A DNA stretch of 64,000 nucleotides from the NCBI RefSeq assembly GCF_003203515.1, contig NZ_BGNG01000001.1, positions 682,001 to 746,000 on the forward strand, given 5' to 3'. The notes beneath the pieces were generated by a model that was given only the letters and a program-made list of their open reading frames with translations, was not told where the DNA came from and searched no databases. This document shows, piece by piece, positions 10,146 to 21,530 of this stretch (its first letter is position 1; the number at the start of each line of letters is the position of its first letter). Origin of the DNA: Glaciecola sp. KUL10 (GTDB taxonomy: Bacteria > Pseudomonadota > Gammaproteobacteria > Enterobacterales > Alteromonadaceae). The position numbers and the translations under genes are program-made.

Positions 10146-12017
10146 ATGACTGCGAAAAAAAGCTGGACCAAATCATTTTTTATTGGTTCTTGGAATGTAT
10201 TGAATTTTACGCGTAGATTTTTCTTTAATCTACTCTTCATCATAATTGTTGTAGGCTTAATTATCGCAATAAGCTCTTCCGATTCAGACGAACTCACTGT
10301 TCCCAAAAACAGCGCGTTGGTGCTTAATTTGAATGGTGACTTGGTAATTCAAAAGCGTTGGATAGACCCTGCTGAACAAGTGATTAACGAAGCACTGGGA
10401 CAACAAGAGCAAAGTCCAGAGATTCTGGTTAAAGACGTCGTAAAAGTGATCAAAAACGCTAAGGAAGATAGGCGAATAGAAGCCTTGGTTCTCAGCCTAG
10501 GAGGGCTACGAAGCGCTGGTTTCGACAAATTAAAACTCGTCGCTGAAGCAATTGAGGATTTTAAAACCTCCGAAAAACCTGTTTATGCGGTGGGTGATTA
10601 TTATGGTCAGACACAATACTACTTGGCTGCACACGCTGACGAAATCTATCTAAACCCTATGGGTGCGATGATTATCGAAGGGTATGGTCGATATAGAATG
10701 TATTATAAAGACGCACTAGAAAAGCTGAAAGCCAGTACGCATGTGTTCAAGGTTGGTAAATTCAAATCAGCGATAGAGCCCTTTATTCGCAATGACATGT
10801 CCGAAGAAGCGAAAGAAGCCAATCTCACATGGATGAATGCACTATGGAATCAGTACAAAGAAGATGTATCTGCTGCGCGAGATATGGATATGCAAAATTT
10901 TGATGAAACATTTGGTGACGTTGTTTCAAAAATGGCGGCTGTCGACGGCGATTTCGGTCAATATGCATTGCAGAATGGATGGGTTGATGAGCTAAAGTCG
11001 AAACATGAATTTAGACAACAAATGATTGACCTCCTTGGTGAAGATGACAGTAAACGTGGTTATGCTTCAATCAACTTTGACCGTTATTTATCGATCATCA
11101 GTCCCGCGTTACCAAAAGTCCCTAATGAGAAAGACCAAGTTGCTATTGTCGTGGCAAAAGGGACAATTTTAGACGGCGCTCGCAAGGCTGGCGAAATAGG
11201 CGGAGACTCAACTGCAGCATTATTAAGAAAAGCGCGTTTAAATGACAAGGTTAAAGCTGTTGTGCTACAAGTAGACTCTGGCGGCGGTAGCGCATTTGCC
11301 TCAGAAGTAATTCGCAACGAGGTAGATTTACTCAAAGCTGCAGGTAAACCTGTCGTTGCTTCGATGAGCACGCTTGCTGCTTCTGGCGGATACTGGATAT
11401 CAGCAAGTGCGGATAAAATAATAGCAGAACCAAGCACAATTACCGGTTCAATTGGTATTTTCGGCATGCTGATGACCTACGAAAACTCACTAGGCTACTT
11501 GGGAGTAAACACCGATGGAGTTGCCACATCAGATATTGCAAGTTTGAATGCAGCTCCAACAATGGGGCTGGCACAGGGTTTTAAAGATATATTACAAATG
11601 AATATAGAAAGAGGCTATTCTCGCTTCATCAACCTTGTTGCTAGTGAACGTAATATGACAATTGAACAGGTAGATGAAATAGCTCAAGGTCGTGTCTGGA
11701 TTGGTAGTCAAGCGTTGGAGCTTGGCTTGGTGGACGCGCTTGGTAACCTGCAAGATGCAATTGATTCTGCTGCAGAGCTTGCTAGCCTTAGCGACTACGT
11801 AACAGAATATGTAGTTCAAGACCTTTCACCACAAGACCAGTTCTGGCAAAACCTGTTAAAAGGTACTGCTGAGTTTATTGGTTCTTTCGACATTCAACGT
11901 CAACCTAGCCCATTACTCCAGATGGTCAATGGTATTGACAAAGAGTTGGCGAAGTACGGACAGCTTAATGATCCATTAGCAACGTACGCAATGTGTATCG
12001 AATGTGAATTAAACTAA
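10146..12017 (+). CDS. sppA: Signal peptide peptidase SppA, 67 kDa type
   Basis: Membrane-anchored serine protease (family S49) that digests cleaved signal peptides in the cell envelope. The 623-residue length matches the duplicated E. coli form. An N-terminal membrane anchor is visible (about 28-48, LLFIIIVVGLIIAIS). The catalytic lysine is expected in FKVGKFKSAIEPFIRNDMS and the nucleophilic serine in STLAASGGYWISASA, followed by TITGSIGIFGM. I chose the ATG at 10146 because AGGA lies five bases upstream, while an ATG six bases earlier overlaps that AGGA. Confidence 0.95.
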   Translation: MTAKKSWTKSFFIGSWNVLNFTRRFFFNLLFIIIVVGLIIAISSSDSDELTVPKNSALVLNLNGDLVIQKRWIDPAEQVINEALGQQEQSPEILVKDVVKVIKNAKEDRRIEALVLSLGGLRSAGFDKLKLVAEAIEDFKTSEKPVYAVGDYYGQTQYYLAAHADEIYLNPMGAMIIEGYGRYRMYYKDALEKLKASTHVFKVGKFKSAIEPFIRNDMSEEAKEANLTWMNALWNQYKEDVSAARDMDMQNFDETFGDVVSKMAAVDGDFGQYALQNGWVDELKSKHEFRQQMIDLLGEDDSKRGYASINFDRYLSIISPALPKVPNEKDQVAIVVAKGTILDGARKAGEIGGDSTAALLRKARLNDKVKAVVLQVDSGGGSAFASEVIRNEVDLLKAAGKPVVASMSTLAASGGYWISASADKIIAEPSTITGSIGIFGMLMTYENSLGYLGVNTDGVATSDIASLNAAPTMGLAQGFKDILQMNIERGYSRFINLVASERNMTIEQVDEIAQGRVWIGSQALELGLVDALGNLQDAIDSAAELASLSDYVTEYVVQDLSPQDQFWQNLLKGTAEFIGSFDIQRQPSPLLQMVNGIDKELAKYGQLNDPLATYAMCIECELN

Positions 12018-12033
12018 GCGTTTAGAATGCTAT

Positions 12034-12060
12034 AAAGGGCAGCCTTGTGCTGCCTTTCTT
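12034..12060 (+). terminator. Probable terminator after sppA
   Basis: GGCAGC (12038-12043) pairs with GCTGCC (12049-12054) across a 5-base loop, flanked by AAA and TTTCTT. It lies 16 bases past the sppA stop. Confidence 0.6.
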
Positions 12061-12117
12061 ATTGGTACGAAAAAAAACAGCGCCTAATGAAATTATTAAC
12101 TTAAAATTAGCAATCAA

Positions 12118-12687
12118 ATGCAAAGCACAGTTTCAATCACAGATGAACAAAAATCATATCTTTTGAAAATAGCTGACTCCTGTTTAGATACGCTAACACA
12201 GAAGGCTGCAATAGAGCTTAACATGAAGATTGTCAAACCATCTTTATGCCTTTCGCAGCGAGGAAAAATAGCGGGTAGCGCCCTTCTTCAGAAGTATCAT
12301 ATTAGGCTTAACGCGATATTATTTTGGCAAAATCAATCTGCATTTATAGAAGATGTGATTCCTCACGAACTGGCTCATTTAATTGTGTACGAACGATATT
12401 CAACAGGATTTAGGAATAAAGTAAGAAATGGGTTAGGTAAATCGGCAGTGAAACCCCATGGGAAAGAGTGGCAGTCAATCATGCAAGGAGTGTTCAAACG
12501 CCCTGCTCATGTCACTCACGCCTTTGAAGTGAAAGATGTGATGCAATCAACATTCGAATATGAATGTCACTGTGACCAACCGGTCCTTTTGTCACTGATA
12601 AGGCACAACAAAGTAATCAGAAACAAACAGTCCTATCGATGCCGAAAGTGTAAGGAAGTCCTGAGGCCTAAAACATGTGTTTTGTAA
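12118..12687 (+). CDS. sprT: SprT family zinc metalloprotease-like protein
   Basis: SprT-like protein of 189 residues. It carries the zinc metalloprotease motif HELAH (residues 83-87, in VIPHELAHLIVYE), a likely third ligand in KPHGKEWQ, and a C-terminal zinc-ribbon-like segment with CHC and CRKC pairs. E. coli SprT (165 residues) has the same layout; its cellular role is poorly defined, though eukaryotic SPRTN cleaves DNA-protein crosslinks. No strong ribosome binding site precedes the ATG. The last 20 bases overlap convergent yfbV. Confidence 0.88.
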   Translation: MQSTVSITDEQKSYLLKIADSCLDTLTQKAAIELNMKIVKPSLCLSQRGKIAGSALLQKYHIRLNAILFWQNQSAFIEDVIPHELAHLIVYERYSTGFRNKVRNGLGKSAVKPHGKEWQSIMQGVFKRPAHVTHAFEVKDVMQSTFEYECHCDQPVLLSLIRHNKVIRNKQSYRCRKCKEVLRPKTCVL

Positions 12688-13114
12688 ACGCTCTATCCAT
12701 TTCACTGAAAGCTGTCTTTAGTAATAAGGCAAGCTCTTTGAATTTTGGTTTTGGCTTTAAGTTTTCTAGCGCACAACCTTTTGTCTGCATTGTTTCATAA
12801 ATTTGGCGATACCAAGACTCAATCGCGGGAGGTAATGATTGCTGTGAGCGATGTCCAAGCCATAGCAAACCTTGTACTGGTAAACTCAAAAAGAAAATAC
12901 CCGTCGCAATAGCCTGTGACAAATGGTCCATTCCAAAGTAGTTTAGATGCAAAGCGACACTTATTACCGCAAGCGCTGGCATCACTTTAATACCGAATTT
13001 CGTGGCAGCAATCACCCTGCACTCAGGGAAAAGCGCATATAGTTGCTTTTGCATTGGCCATGCTTTCATATAGTCTTGACCGTCTTGGAGCATTTGCGGA
13101 ACAATAAATGACAT
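12668..13114 (-). CDS. yfbV: UPF0208 membrane protein YfbV
   Basis: Inner-membrane protein of the UPF0208/YfbV family (148 residues; E. coli 151), function unknown. The aligned blocks are YMKAWPMQKQLYALFPECRVI, two central membrane segments (about residues 45-90), SLPVQGLLWLGHRS and LPPAIESWYRQI. I chose the ATG at 13114 to match the family N-terminus; an upstream in-frame start would add 13 residues. The 3' end overlaps convergent sprT by 20 bases. Confidence 0.9.
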   Translation of the reverse strand: MSFIVPQMLQDGQDYMKAWPMQKQLYALFPECRVIAATKFGIKVMPALAVISVALHLNYFGMDHLSQAIATGIFFLSLPVQGLLWLGHRSQQSLPPAIESWYRQIYETMQTKGCALENLKPKPKFKELALLLKTAFSEMDRAFTKHMF

Positions 13115-14416
<1,302 letters not shown>

Positions 14417-14452
14417 ACTTGATGCTTTAAATTAGGGAAGAGTAATCGCTTT

Positions 14453-15175
14453 ATGCTTGAACTTTACCGTTTAGATGAGCGCATTGCATTCCCTGCTTTA
14501 GATCAGGCCCTAGACGAACCCAATGGCCTATTGGCATTTGGTGGTGATCTCAGTATCAAACGCCTTAAAAGTGCTTACCGACAAGGTATTTTTCCTTGGT
14601 TTGCCGAGACAGAACCGTACCTTTGGTGGTCACCTAGCCCACGCGGCATCATCCATCTCGAACAATTCCATTGTTCTAAAAGCTTAAAAAAGAGCTTACG
14701 TAAACACAACTTTAAAATCACTATCAATCATAAATTTTCAGAAGTTATTGAACAATGTGCGTTAATCCCGCGAAACTTTGGTGCTAATCCTCAAAGTGAC
14801 ACTTGGATTACGCACGAAATGCAACAGGCCTATATTGATCTTCATCACGCAGGTGCCGCCAGCTCTGTTGAAGTATGGCTACATGATAGACTTGTGGGTG
14901 GATTGTATGGCGTGACTATTGGCGGTGTTTTTTGTGGCGAATCAATGTTTCATAAATACACGGATGCATCAAAAATAGCCCTACTCGCGCTTGTACAGCA
15001 CATGAAAGCGAATCAACTTGGTTTTATTGATTGTCAGATGAATACTGATCATTTGGCTAAACTAGGATGTGAGGATGTGACTAGAGAGCAATTTTTGGTT
15101 TTATTAAATCGATACAAAGATCTAGATGTACACCAAGGTGTTTGGCGTCCTCAGGAGGTCATCATTCAACTATGA
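14453..15175 (+). CDS. aat: Leucyl/phenylalanyl-tRNA-protein transferase
   Basis: Adds Leu or Phe from charged tRNA to proteins with N-terminal Lys or Arg, creating a primary N-degron for ClpS/ClpAP. The 240-residue product shows the family blocks AYRQGIFPWF, YLWWSPSPRGII, GGLYGVTIGGVFCGESMFH and FIDCQMNTDHLAKLG. The stop overlaps the bpt start (ATGA), indicating translational coupling of two aminoacyl-transferases of the same pathway. Confidence 0.96.
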   Translation: MLELYRLDERIAFPALDQALDEPNGLLAFGGDLSIKRLKSAYRQGIFPWFAETEPYLWWSPSPRGIIHLEQFHCSKSLKKSLRKHNFKITINHKFSEVIEQCALIPRNFGANPQSDTWITHEMQQAYIDLHHAGAASSVEVWLHDRLVGGLYGVTIGGVFCGESMFHKYTDASKIALLALVQHMKANQLGFIDCQMNTDHLAKLGCEDVTREQFLVLLNRYKDLDVHQGVWRPQEVIIQL

Positions 15176-15861
15176 AGTTTGGCATTACAGGTGAATTTGA
15201 TTGTAGCTATTTACCCTCACATAAAGAACGTTTATTAGTGTGCGTTGAATCAAGCCATAAGCTCAATGAAGCCTATTCTCAACTTACTTCTGTTGGTTTT
15301 AGGCGCAGTGGCGAACAACTGTATCGTCCACACTGTATTGCTTGTCAAAAATGTCATTCTGTTCGTATTCCTGTAGGCTCCTTTAAGAAGAGTAAGAGTC
15401 AAAAGCGCTTAAGTAATAAAAACCGCGATTTAAGCATTAGACTCAGCCCAAAAAATCGACAAGAGTACTATGAGTTATTCGAGCGCTACATTAACATTCT
15501 TCATAGTGATGGCAGCATGTATCCTACATCTTCCGAACAATATTTTTCTTTTACGAATGCTGAATGGACAAACCCATTATTCTTAGAGGCATGGCACGAT
15601 GATAATTTAGTGGCGGTAGCAGTAACAGATAGAGTCGGCAATTCTTACAGCGCGCTGTACACCTTTTACGAACCGAGCATGCAAGCGCGTTCTCTTGGCT
15701 CATTCATGGTTTTAAAACAAATTGAGTTATGTCTGCAACATGATAAAGACTATTTGTATTTAGGCTATCAAATTGACGAATGTCGTAAAATGAACTACAA
15801 AACCAAGTTTGCGCCATATGAGCGTTTTTTTGATGAAAAATGGCATTTATACACGAAATAA
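15172..15861 (+). CDS. bpt: Aspartate/glutamate leucyltransferase (Bpt, ATE family)
   Basis: Transfers Leu from tRNA to N-terminal Asp or Glu, converting them to ClpS-recognised N-degrons; an Ate-fold enzyme also annotated as arginyl-tRNA-protein transferase. The 229-residue product has the conserved N-terminal block FRRSGEQLYRPHCIACQKCHSVRIPV and the C-terminal LGYQIDECRKMNYKTKFAPYE. The ATG at 15172 overlaps the aat stop by four bases. E. coli lacks this gene; many marine gammaproteobacteria have the aat-bpt pair. Confidence 0.93.
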   Translation: MKFGITGEFDCSYLPSHKERLLVCVESSHKLNEAYSQLTSVGFRRSGEQLYRPHCIACQKCHSVRIPVGSFKKSKSQKRLSNKNRDLSIRLSPKNRQEYYELFERYINILHSDGSMYPTSSEQYFSFTNAEWTNPLFLEAWHDDNLVAVAVTDRVGNSYSALYTFYEPSMQARSLGSFMVLKQIELCLQHDKDYLYLGYQIDECRKMNYKTKFAPYERFFDEKWHLYTK

Positions 15862-15948
15862 TCACTAATTCCTTTACTCTTATATGGTTTTTAGTTAGAG
15901 TTCGCGCGGCAAAATTATTGACTAACAAAATTGGGGTGATTGCTTTAA

Positions 15949-16167
15949 ATGGCAAAAGAAGATTGCATTGAAATGGAAGGTACGGTTCAAGATACACTTC
16001 CAAACACTATGTTTAGAGTTGAACTAGAGAATGGTCACGTTGTGACTGCACACATCTCTGGTAAAATGCGTAAAAACTATATCCGTATTTTAACGGGCGA
16101 CAAAGTCACGGTAGAGATGACACCTTACGACCTGAGTAAAGGCCGTATCATCTATAGAGCGCGTTAA
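15949..16167 (+). CDS. infA: Translation initiation factor IF-1
   Basis: OB-fold protein of 72 residues binding the ribosomal A site during initiation. It runs from [17 protein letters not shown] to IIYRAR and matches E. coli IF-1 in length and core ([29 protein letters not shown]). A bidirectional terminator at 16231 separates it from convergent clpA. Confidence 0.98.
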   Translation: MAKEDCIEMEGTVQDTLPNTMFRVELENGHVVTAHISGKMRKNYIRILTGDKVTVEMTPYDLSKGRIIYRAR

Positions 16168-16230
16168 TACTTAGCAATCTATTTAAGGTAGCTAAAGTGC
16201 CAAGCACAAGTGCCTACCAACCAAATACAA

Positions 16231-16258
16231 AAAACCCGCCTATTGGCGGGTTTTGTTT
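16231..16258. terminator. Bidirectional terminator between infA and clpA
   Basis: AAAACCCGCC (16231-16240) pairs perfectly with GGCGGGTTTT (16245-16254) around a 4-base loop. T-rich on the plus strand and A-rich on the left flank, so it can serve both convergent genes. Confidence 0.85.
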
Positions 16259-16276
16259 TTAATACAAACATAAGCC

Positions 16277-18556
16277 TTAATTTGAAGACTTCTCCTGTTT
16301 CTTTTGCTTTTCAGGCTTGGTGTAAGTAAAACTCAACTCACCTTTCTTAAGTCCAACTTTAACTTCACCGCCCTGACTAAGTTCACCAAACAACAATTCA
16401 GACGCCAGCTCTTTTTTGAGCTTCTCTTTAATTATTCTGGCCATTGGTCTTGCGCCCATCGCCTTGTCATAGCCCTCTTTTGCCAGCCACTCTCTGGCCT
16501 TATCAGTGACTTCTAAAGACACCCCTTTAACGTCGAGTTGCGCCTGTAATTCAATAATAAACTTATCGACAACTTGCAATATGACTTCTTGGTCTAGGTG
16601 GTTAAACCACACGATACCATCGAGCCTATTCCTAAATTCAGGTGAGAACGTTTTGTTGATTTCAGACATCGCATCATGACTGTGATCTTGTTGCTTAAAG
16701 CCAATCGATTTCCGAGAAACTGCTTGCACACCGGCATTAGTTGTCATAACAAGTACGACGTTCCTAAAATCAACTTTGCGACCGTTGTTATCAGTAAGTG
16801 TACCGTGATCCATGACTTGCAACAGGATGTTGTAGACGTCTGTATGTGCTTTTTCCATTTCATCTAGCAACACAACACTGTGAGGGTTTTTAATGACGGC
16901 ATCGGTTAATAGCCCACCTTGGTCAAAGCCAACATAACCTGGAGGCGCACCAATTAATCGACTTACTGCATGGCGTTCCATATACTCAGACATATCAAAG
17001 CGAACTAATTCAACGCCCATCACTTTTGCTAACTGCTGAGTGACTTCTGTTTTACCCACGCCGGTTGGGCCTGCGAATAAGAAACTACCAATAGGCTTTG
17101 ACTCGACACCAAGACCTGAGCGTGATAATTGAATAGCGTCAGCTAAGGTATCGATTGCTTCATCCTGACCAAACACTACCATTTTCAAGTTGCGCGACAA
17201 GTTTTTGAGTACTTCTTTATCCGAAACCGACACTGACTTCTCAGGAATTCTTGCGATTTTTGAAATAACACTTTCAATATCGGAAACGTTGATCACCTTC
17301 TTGCGCTTAGATGCAGGAAGCAAACGCTGACTCGCCCCAGCCTCATCCATGACATCGATAGCCTTGTCTGGCAAGAACCGTTCATTTATGTACTTAGCCG
17401 ACAACTCTGACGCAGCCGCAAGTGCTTTAGCAGTAAATCGTACACTGTGATGCTCTTCGTAACGCGACTTTAAACCCATCAATATTTTAGTGGTATCATT
17501 GACGCTCGGTTCTACCACGTCTATCTTTTGGAAGCGTCTAGCTAGGGCACGATCCTTCTCGAATATTCCTTGATATTCTTGATAGGTCGTACTGCCGATA
17601 CAGCGCAATTCACCACTGCTCAGTTTAGGCTTGAGAAGGTTTGATGCGTCCATGACGCCCCCTGACGCTGCACCTGCACCAATAATAGTATGAATTTCAT
17701 CTATAAATAGTATCGCGTCCGGATCTTTGCTTAATTCTTTAAGGATACCTTTTAACCGCTTTTCAAAGTCGCCACGATATTTGGTGCCAGCCAACAAGCC
17801 ACCCAGATCAAGTGAATAAACAGTGCTGGTTGCAATTACATCGGGCACTTCATTTTTAACAATCTTATAAGCAAGTCCTTCTGCAATAGCTGTTTTACCA
17901 ACACCTGCTTCACCCACTAACAAAGGGTTGTTTTTTCGACGACGACATAAAATTTGAATACTGCGTTCAACTTCTTTATCGCGGCCAATGAGCGGATCTA
18001 CTTTGCCGTCTTTGGCAGCTTGATTCAGGTTGCTGGCATACTTTGCCAACATTGACTGATTTTCTTCGCCATCAGCCCCCTCTTCTTGGACCTCTTCGGG
18101 TGTTTCATTTTCGTCTTCAGATTTACTCACACCGTGAGAGATAAAATTCACAACGTCTAAACGCGTCACATCGGCCTTTTTAAGAATATAAACGGCCTGG
18201 GATTCTTGTTCACTGAAAATTGCAACCAGTACGTTAGCCCCCGTCACTTCACCTTTTCCAGAGGACTGAACATGAAAAACAGCGCGTTGTAACACACGTT
18301 GAAAACCTAGTGTAGGTTGTGTCTCGCGTTCTACACTTTGTTGCTCTGACATCAACGGTGTTGTGTCGTTTACGAACTCTGTCAATTCAGCTCTAAGTGA
18401 ATCGACACCGGCTCCACAAGCCTTAAGTGCCTCTTGTGCAGCAGGGTTATCTAGTAGCATAAGTAGTAAATGTTCGACCGTCATAAATTCGTGTCGGTTT
18501 TGACGCGCAAATACAAAGGCTTCATTTAAGGTTTGTTCTAGGTCTTTATTTAACAT
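16277..18556 (-). CDS. clpA: ATP-dependent Clp protease ATP-binding subunit ClpA
   Basis: AAA+ unfoldase that feeds substrates, including N-degron proteins delivered by ClpS, into ClpP. The 759-residue product (E. coli 758) has the N-terminal Clp repeat domain, an acidic linker (about 145-165), the first Walker A VGEAGVGKTAIAEGLA with ILFIDEIHTI, and the second Walker A AGPTGVGKTEVTQQ with VVLLDEMEKAH. It starts 8 bases after clpS, so the adaptor and unfoldase form an operon. clpP is not in this window. Confidence 0.98.
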   Translation of the reverse strand: MLNKDLEQTLNEAFVFARQNRHEFMTVEHLLLMLLDNPAAQEALKACGAGVDSLRAELTEFVNDTTPLMSEQQSVERETQPTLGFQRVLQRAVFHVQSSGKGEVTGANVLVAIFSEQESQAVYILKKADVTRLDVVNFISHGVSKSEDENETPEEVQEEGADGEENQSMLAKYASNLNQAAKDGKVDPLIGRDKEVERSIQILCRRRKNNPLLVGEAGVGKTAIAEGLAYKIVKNEVPDVIATSTVYSLDLGGLLAGTKYRGDFEKRLKGILKELSKDPDAILFIDEIHTIIGAGAASGGVMDASNLLKPKLSSGELRCIGSTTYQEYQGIFEKDRALARRFQKIDVVEPSVNDTTKILMGLKSRYEEHHSVRFTAKALAAASELSAKYINERFLPDKAIDVMDEAGASQRLLPASKRKKVINVSDIESVISKIARIPEKSVSVSDKEVLKNLSRNLKMVVFGQDEAIDTLADAIQLSRSGLGVESKPIGSFLFAGPTGVGKTEVTQQLAKVMGVELVRFDMSEYMERHAVSRLIGAPPGYVGFDQGGLLTDAVIKNPHSVVLLDEMEKAHTDVYNILLQVMDHGTLTDNNGRKVDFRNVVLVMTTNAGVQAVSRKSIGFKQQDHSHDAMSEINKTFSPEFRNRLDGIVWFNHLDQEVILQVVDKFIIELQAQLDVKGVSLEVTDKAREWLAKEGYDKAMGARPMARIIKEKLKKELASELLFGELSQGGEVKVGLKKGELSFTYTKPEKQKKQEKSSN

Positions 18557-18564
18557 CTATCCCC

Positions 18565-18888
18565 CTATTGCGCTGGTTCCATGCTGCACATCAACGGATG
18601 TTGTTGCTTGCGAGCATATTGATTAACTTGCATCACTTTTGTTTCAGCTACCTCTGCAGTATATATGCCACAGACAGCTTTGCCATGATAATGAACAGTT
18701 AACATAAGTTGATTTGCTTTCTCGGTGTCCATCGAAAAGAAGGTAACCAATACCTCTACTACAAAATCCATGGGCGTGTAGTCGTCATTATTGAGCATCA
18801 CTTTATACATAGGCGGCGGCTCAACTTTTTTCTTAACGACGTCTAATAACTTTTCACCGTCTATATTGATTATGTTGTTTTTACTCAT
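18565..18888 (-). CDS. clpS: ClpS adaptor protein
   Basis: N-degron recognition adaptor for ClpAP, 107 residues. The conserved core is [21 protein letters not shown], followed by [19 protein letters not shown], covering the amino-acid pocket. It is the first gene of clpS-clpA and divergent from cspD. Confidence 0.97.
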   Translation of the reverse strand: MSKNNIINIDGEKLLDVVKKKVEPPPMYKVMLNNDDYTPMDFVVEVLVTFFSMDTEKANQLMLTVHYHGKAVCGIYTAEVAETKVMQVNQYARKQQHPLMCSMEPAQ

Positions 18889-18968
18889 TCTTGTTTTACT
18901 TTAGATATGCCAATTTAACAATATTCACGCTGATTTATACTACATAAGGTGTAAACCGGTTTTTGTAC

Positions 18969-18998
18969 TTGACAATTCACAGTAATACCCCCTAAAGT
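18969..18998 (+). promoter_or_regulatory. Candidate sigma-70 promoter for cspD
   Basis: TTGACA (18969-18974, perfect -35) is followed after 18 bases by TAAAGT (18993-18998, plausible -10), about 105 bases before the cspD ATG. Transcription from here would leave a leader of roughly 100 bases. Confidence 0.5.
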
Positions 18999-19104
18999 TT
19001 CGTTTAGTGGTGCTTCTGTGTAGTGAGTCACAACCCTCTACCCTTCATCTTATTGTGGGGGTAACCAAGTGGTATTTCAAGGATTAAGAAAAGGAAGTAG
19101 TAGT

Positions 19105-19326
19105 ATGGCAGTTGGCAAAGTTAAATGGTTTAACAATGCAAAAGGCTTCGGCTTTATTGTTCCAGAAGACGGTGGTGAGGACATTTTTGCTCACTACTCA
19201 ACTATCAAAATGGATGGCTACCGTTCGTTAAAGGCTGGTCAGGCAGTAACTTACGATGTTCAGCAAGGCCCCAAAGGGCTGCATGCAGAAAACATCGACC
19301 TTGCAGATAGCGAACCAGAACGCTAA
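19105..19326 (+). CDS. cspD: Cold-shock-like protein CspD
   Basis: Small single-stranded nucleic-acid-binding protein of the cold-shock family, 73 residues. It has the RNP1-type block KWFNNAKGFGFIVPEDGGEDIFAHYSTI (split as KWFNNAKGFGFI and DIFAHYSTI). The position next to clpS-clpA and the acidic C-terminus match E. coli CspD, a stationary-phase replication inhibitor. The ATG at 19105 is preceded by AAGGAAG; an upstream in-frame start would add 12 residues and is not family-like. Confidence 0.92.
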   Translation: MAVGKVKWFNNAKGFGFIVPEDGGEDIFAHYSTIKMDGYRSLKAGQAVTYDVQQGPKGLHAENIDLADSEPER

Positions 19327-19404
19327 TTAGCTACTCAGTTATACCTGTAACTAGTCAGCCAATTTGCACACATCCTACATGAGCTAGTATTTCTAGTTTC
19401 ATAT

Positions 19405-19432
19405 AAAGCAGGCCTCAGTAGTCTGCTTTTTG
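19405..19432 (+). terminator. Probable terminator after cspD
   Basis: AAAGCAG (19405-19411) pairs with CTGCTTT (19423-19429), loop of 11 bases, then a short T run. Lies 79 bases after the cspD stop. Confidence 0.55.
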
Positions 19433-19603
19433 TGTTATTACAAACAAATAGAATAAAATCCAAATCGAATAAAAAACCACCAGTTTCATCTGAGCTTTTT
19501 TGTTCATACAACTGGTAGGAGTTCTTGATTAAATAAAAGTTCAATACAGCTTTAAAAATCACCTCAAATCATTAGATTAACAACACTTTATAATTATACA
19601 AAA

Positions 19604-20215
19604 ATGAATAGCAAACAGCGTCTTAAAAATCCCCAGCTCAAACGGAAAAACAAATTAAAAAGCGCTGACAAAACTGCCAATCAAATTATTGTGCTTTTTA
19701 ATAAACCATTTGACGTGCTTACCCAATTTACTGACCAAGAAGGCAGAAAAACCTTAAAAGAATTTATACCAATCAAAGACGTATACGCGGCAGGAAGGCT
19801 TGATCGCGACTCTGAGGGCTTATTGGTTCTTACAAATGACGGTAAATTAATTAATCAATTAGCATCTCCCAAAAAAAAGACATCCAAAACATATTGGGTG
19901 CAGGTTGAAGGTGCGCCAACAGAAACAGACTTGCAAAAACTGCGAGACGGACTTTTATTGAAAGATGGAAAAACACAGCCTGCAAAGGTGAATTTCATAG
20001 AAGAACCCACTCTTTGGGAAAGAGAGCCTCCAATAAGAGAGCGTAAGAATATACCGACTACTTGGTTGGCAATCACACTCACTGAAGGCAAAAATAGACA
20101 AGTAAGACGAATGACCGCGAATATTGGCTTTCCCACACTGAGATTGATTAGATATCGGATTGGAAATTGGACAATTGACGGCATAAATAATGGCGAATAT
20201 ATAATCACCAAATAA
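19604..20215 (+). CDS. rluE: 23S rRNA pseudouridine synthase RluE
   Basis: RsuA-family pseudouridine synthase; E. coli RluE modifies U2457 of 23S rRNA. The 203-residue product has [13 protein letters not shown], the catalytic block [19 protein letters not shown] with the active-site aspartate, and [22 protein letters not shown] basic N-terminal tail (about 1-25) precedes the catalytic domain and no S4 domain is seen, as in RluE. It stands upstream of mnmA. Confidence 0.9.
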   Translation: MNSKQRLKNPQLKRKNKLKSADKTANQIIVLFNKPFDVLTQFTDQEGRKTLKEFIPIKDVYAAGRLDRDSEGLLVLTNDGKLINQLASPKKKTSKTYWVQVEGAPTETDLQKLRDGLLLKDGKTQPAKVNFIEEPTLWEREPPIRERKNIPTTWLAITLTEGKNRQVRRMTANIGFPTLRLIRYRIGNWTIDGINNGEYIITK

Positions 20216-20324
20216 GCTCAATAAGTTCGTAAAAAACTAAGTTTTCTTAATATGGCTTGGTTCAACAGGGGCTGATTTTTTGCTATCATCGCCCACCTTA
20301 AATTTCCGTTATAGTGAATAAGCA

Positions 20325-21524
20325 TTGACCAGTAATAGTATTCATAGTTCGAGCACGTCTTCTCCAAGTGAACCCAATAAGGGCGATATTAAAGTTATTG
20401 TGGGCATGTCTGGTGGCGTAGACTCGTCCGTCTCAGCATATTTGCTGCAAAAACAAGGCTATCAGGTTGAAGGCTTGTTTATGAAAAACTGGGAAGAAGA
20501 TGACAACGATGAATATTGCGCAGCAGCAGAAGATCTTGCTGATGCACAAGCCGTTGCTGATAAACTAGGAATATACCTTCACACCATTAATTTCGCAGCT
20601 GAGTATTGGGACAATGTATTCGAGTACTTTCTAGAAGAATATAAACTTGGGCGCACGCCAAACCCCGATATTATGTGCAATAAAGAAATTAAGTTTAAAG
20701 CATTTTTAGAATTTGCGGCCGAAGATTTAGGTGCTGATTTCATTGCTACAGGTCATTATGTCCAGCGTCGACTCGAAGACGATAAATGGGTAATGCTTCG
20801 TGGACTCGATAACAATAAAGATCAAAGTTATTTCCTATACACATTGAGTCACCAGCATGTCGCTAAAACCTTATTCCCTATTGGGCATTTAGAAAAACCT
20901 GAAGTACGCAGAATTGCTGAGGAACAAGGTTTAATCACTCACGATAAAAAGGACAGCACAGGTATCTGCTTTATTGGTGAGCGCAAATTTAAAGACTTTT
21001 TGTCAAAATACCTTCCTGCGCAACCAGGTGTAATTGAGACGAGTGAAGGAAAAGAAATCGGTAAACATGATGGTCTTATGTACCATACCCTAGGCCAACG
21101 AAAAGGATTGCTTATTGGTGGCAAGAAGGAGTATGGCGATGAACCGTGGTATGTTGTAGATAAGGATACTGTCAGAAATGTATTGATCGTGGGACAAGGC
21201 GCGCAGCACCCCCGCTTATTTTCTCAGGGGTTAATTGCTGACCAGTTACACTGGGTAGACAGGGTAGGTCCAAACAGCGAAACCAAAATGATGGTCAAAA
21301 CCAGATACCGCCAACAAGACATTCCGTGCACTTTGATTACACTCGATAGCAACCGTGTGAAAGTGATTTTTGATGAGCCCCAGAAGGCTGTAACACCGGG
21401 TCAATCAGCGGTATTTTATCTAGACGATGTATGCTTAGGTGGAGGAATCATCGAACGATACATTCGCGATGAAGAAATATCGATAGAAAGTGGTGTTCAT
21501 TCCAGCGCTCAGAAGGCAAGTTAA
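20325..21524 (+). CDS. mnmA: tRNA-specific 2-thiouridylase MnmA (TTG start)
   Basis: Thiolates U34 of the tRNAs for Lys, Glu and Gln. The 399-residue product has the PP-loop [17 protein letters not shown], the catalytic cysteine regions [12 protein letters not shown] and [13 protein letters not shown], and [13 protein letters not shown]. No ATG or GTG is available before the PP-loop; a stop lies two codons upstream of the TTG at 20325, so TTG is the only sensible start. This gives about 20 extra residues before the conserved core. hflD starts 6 bases after the stop. Confidence 0.95.
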   Translation: MTSNSIHSSSTSSPSEPNKGDIKVIVGMSGGVDSSVSAYLLQKQGYQVEGLFMKNWEEDDNDEYCAAAEDLADAQAVADKLGIYLHTINFAAEYWDNVFEYFLEEYKLGRTPNPDIMCNKEIKFKAFLEFAAEDLGADFIATGHYVQRRLEDDKWVMLRGLDNNKDQSYFLYTLSHQHVAKTLFPIGHLEKPEVRRIAEEQGLITHDKKDSTGICFIGERKFKDFLSKYLPAQPGVIETSEGKEIGKHDGLMYHTLGQRKGLLIGGKKEYGDEPWYVVDKDTVRNVLIVGQGAQHPRLFSQGLIADQLHWVDRVGPNSETKMMVKTRYRQQDIPCTLITLDSNRVKVIFDEPQKAVTPGQSAVFYLDDVCLGGGIIERYIRDEEISIESGVHSSAQKAS

Positions 21525-21530
21525 ACGATC

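Noticed and set aside
11084-11467. 127-codon ORF antisense to sppA
   Set aside because: Overlaps the conserved catalytic domain of SppA; low-complexity composition typical of an antisense frame.
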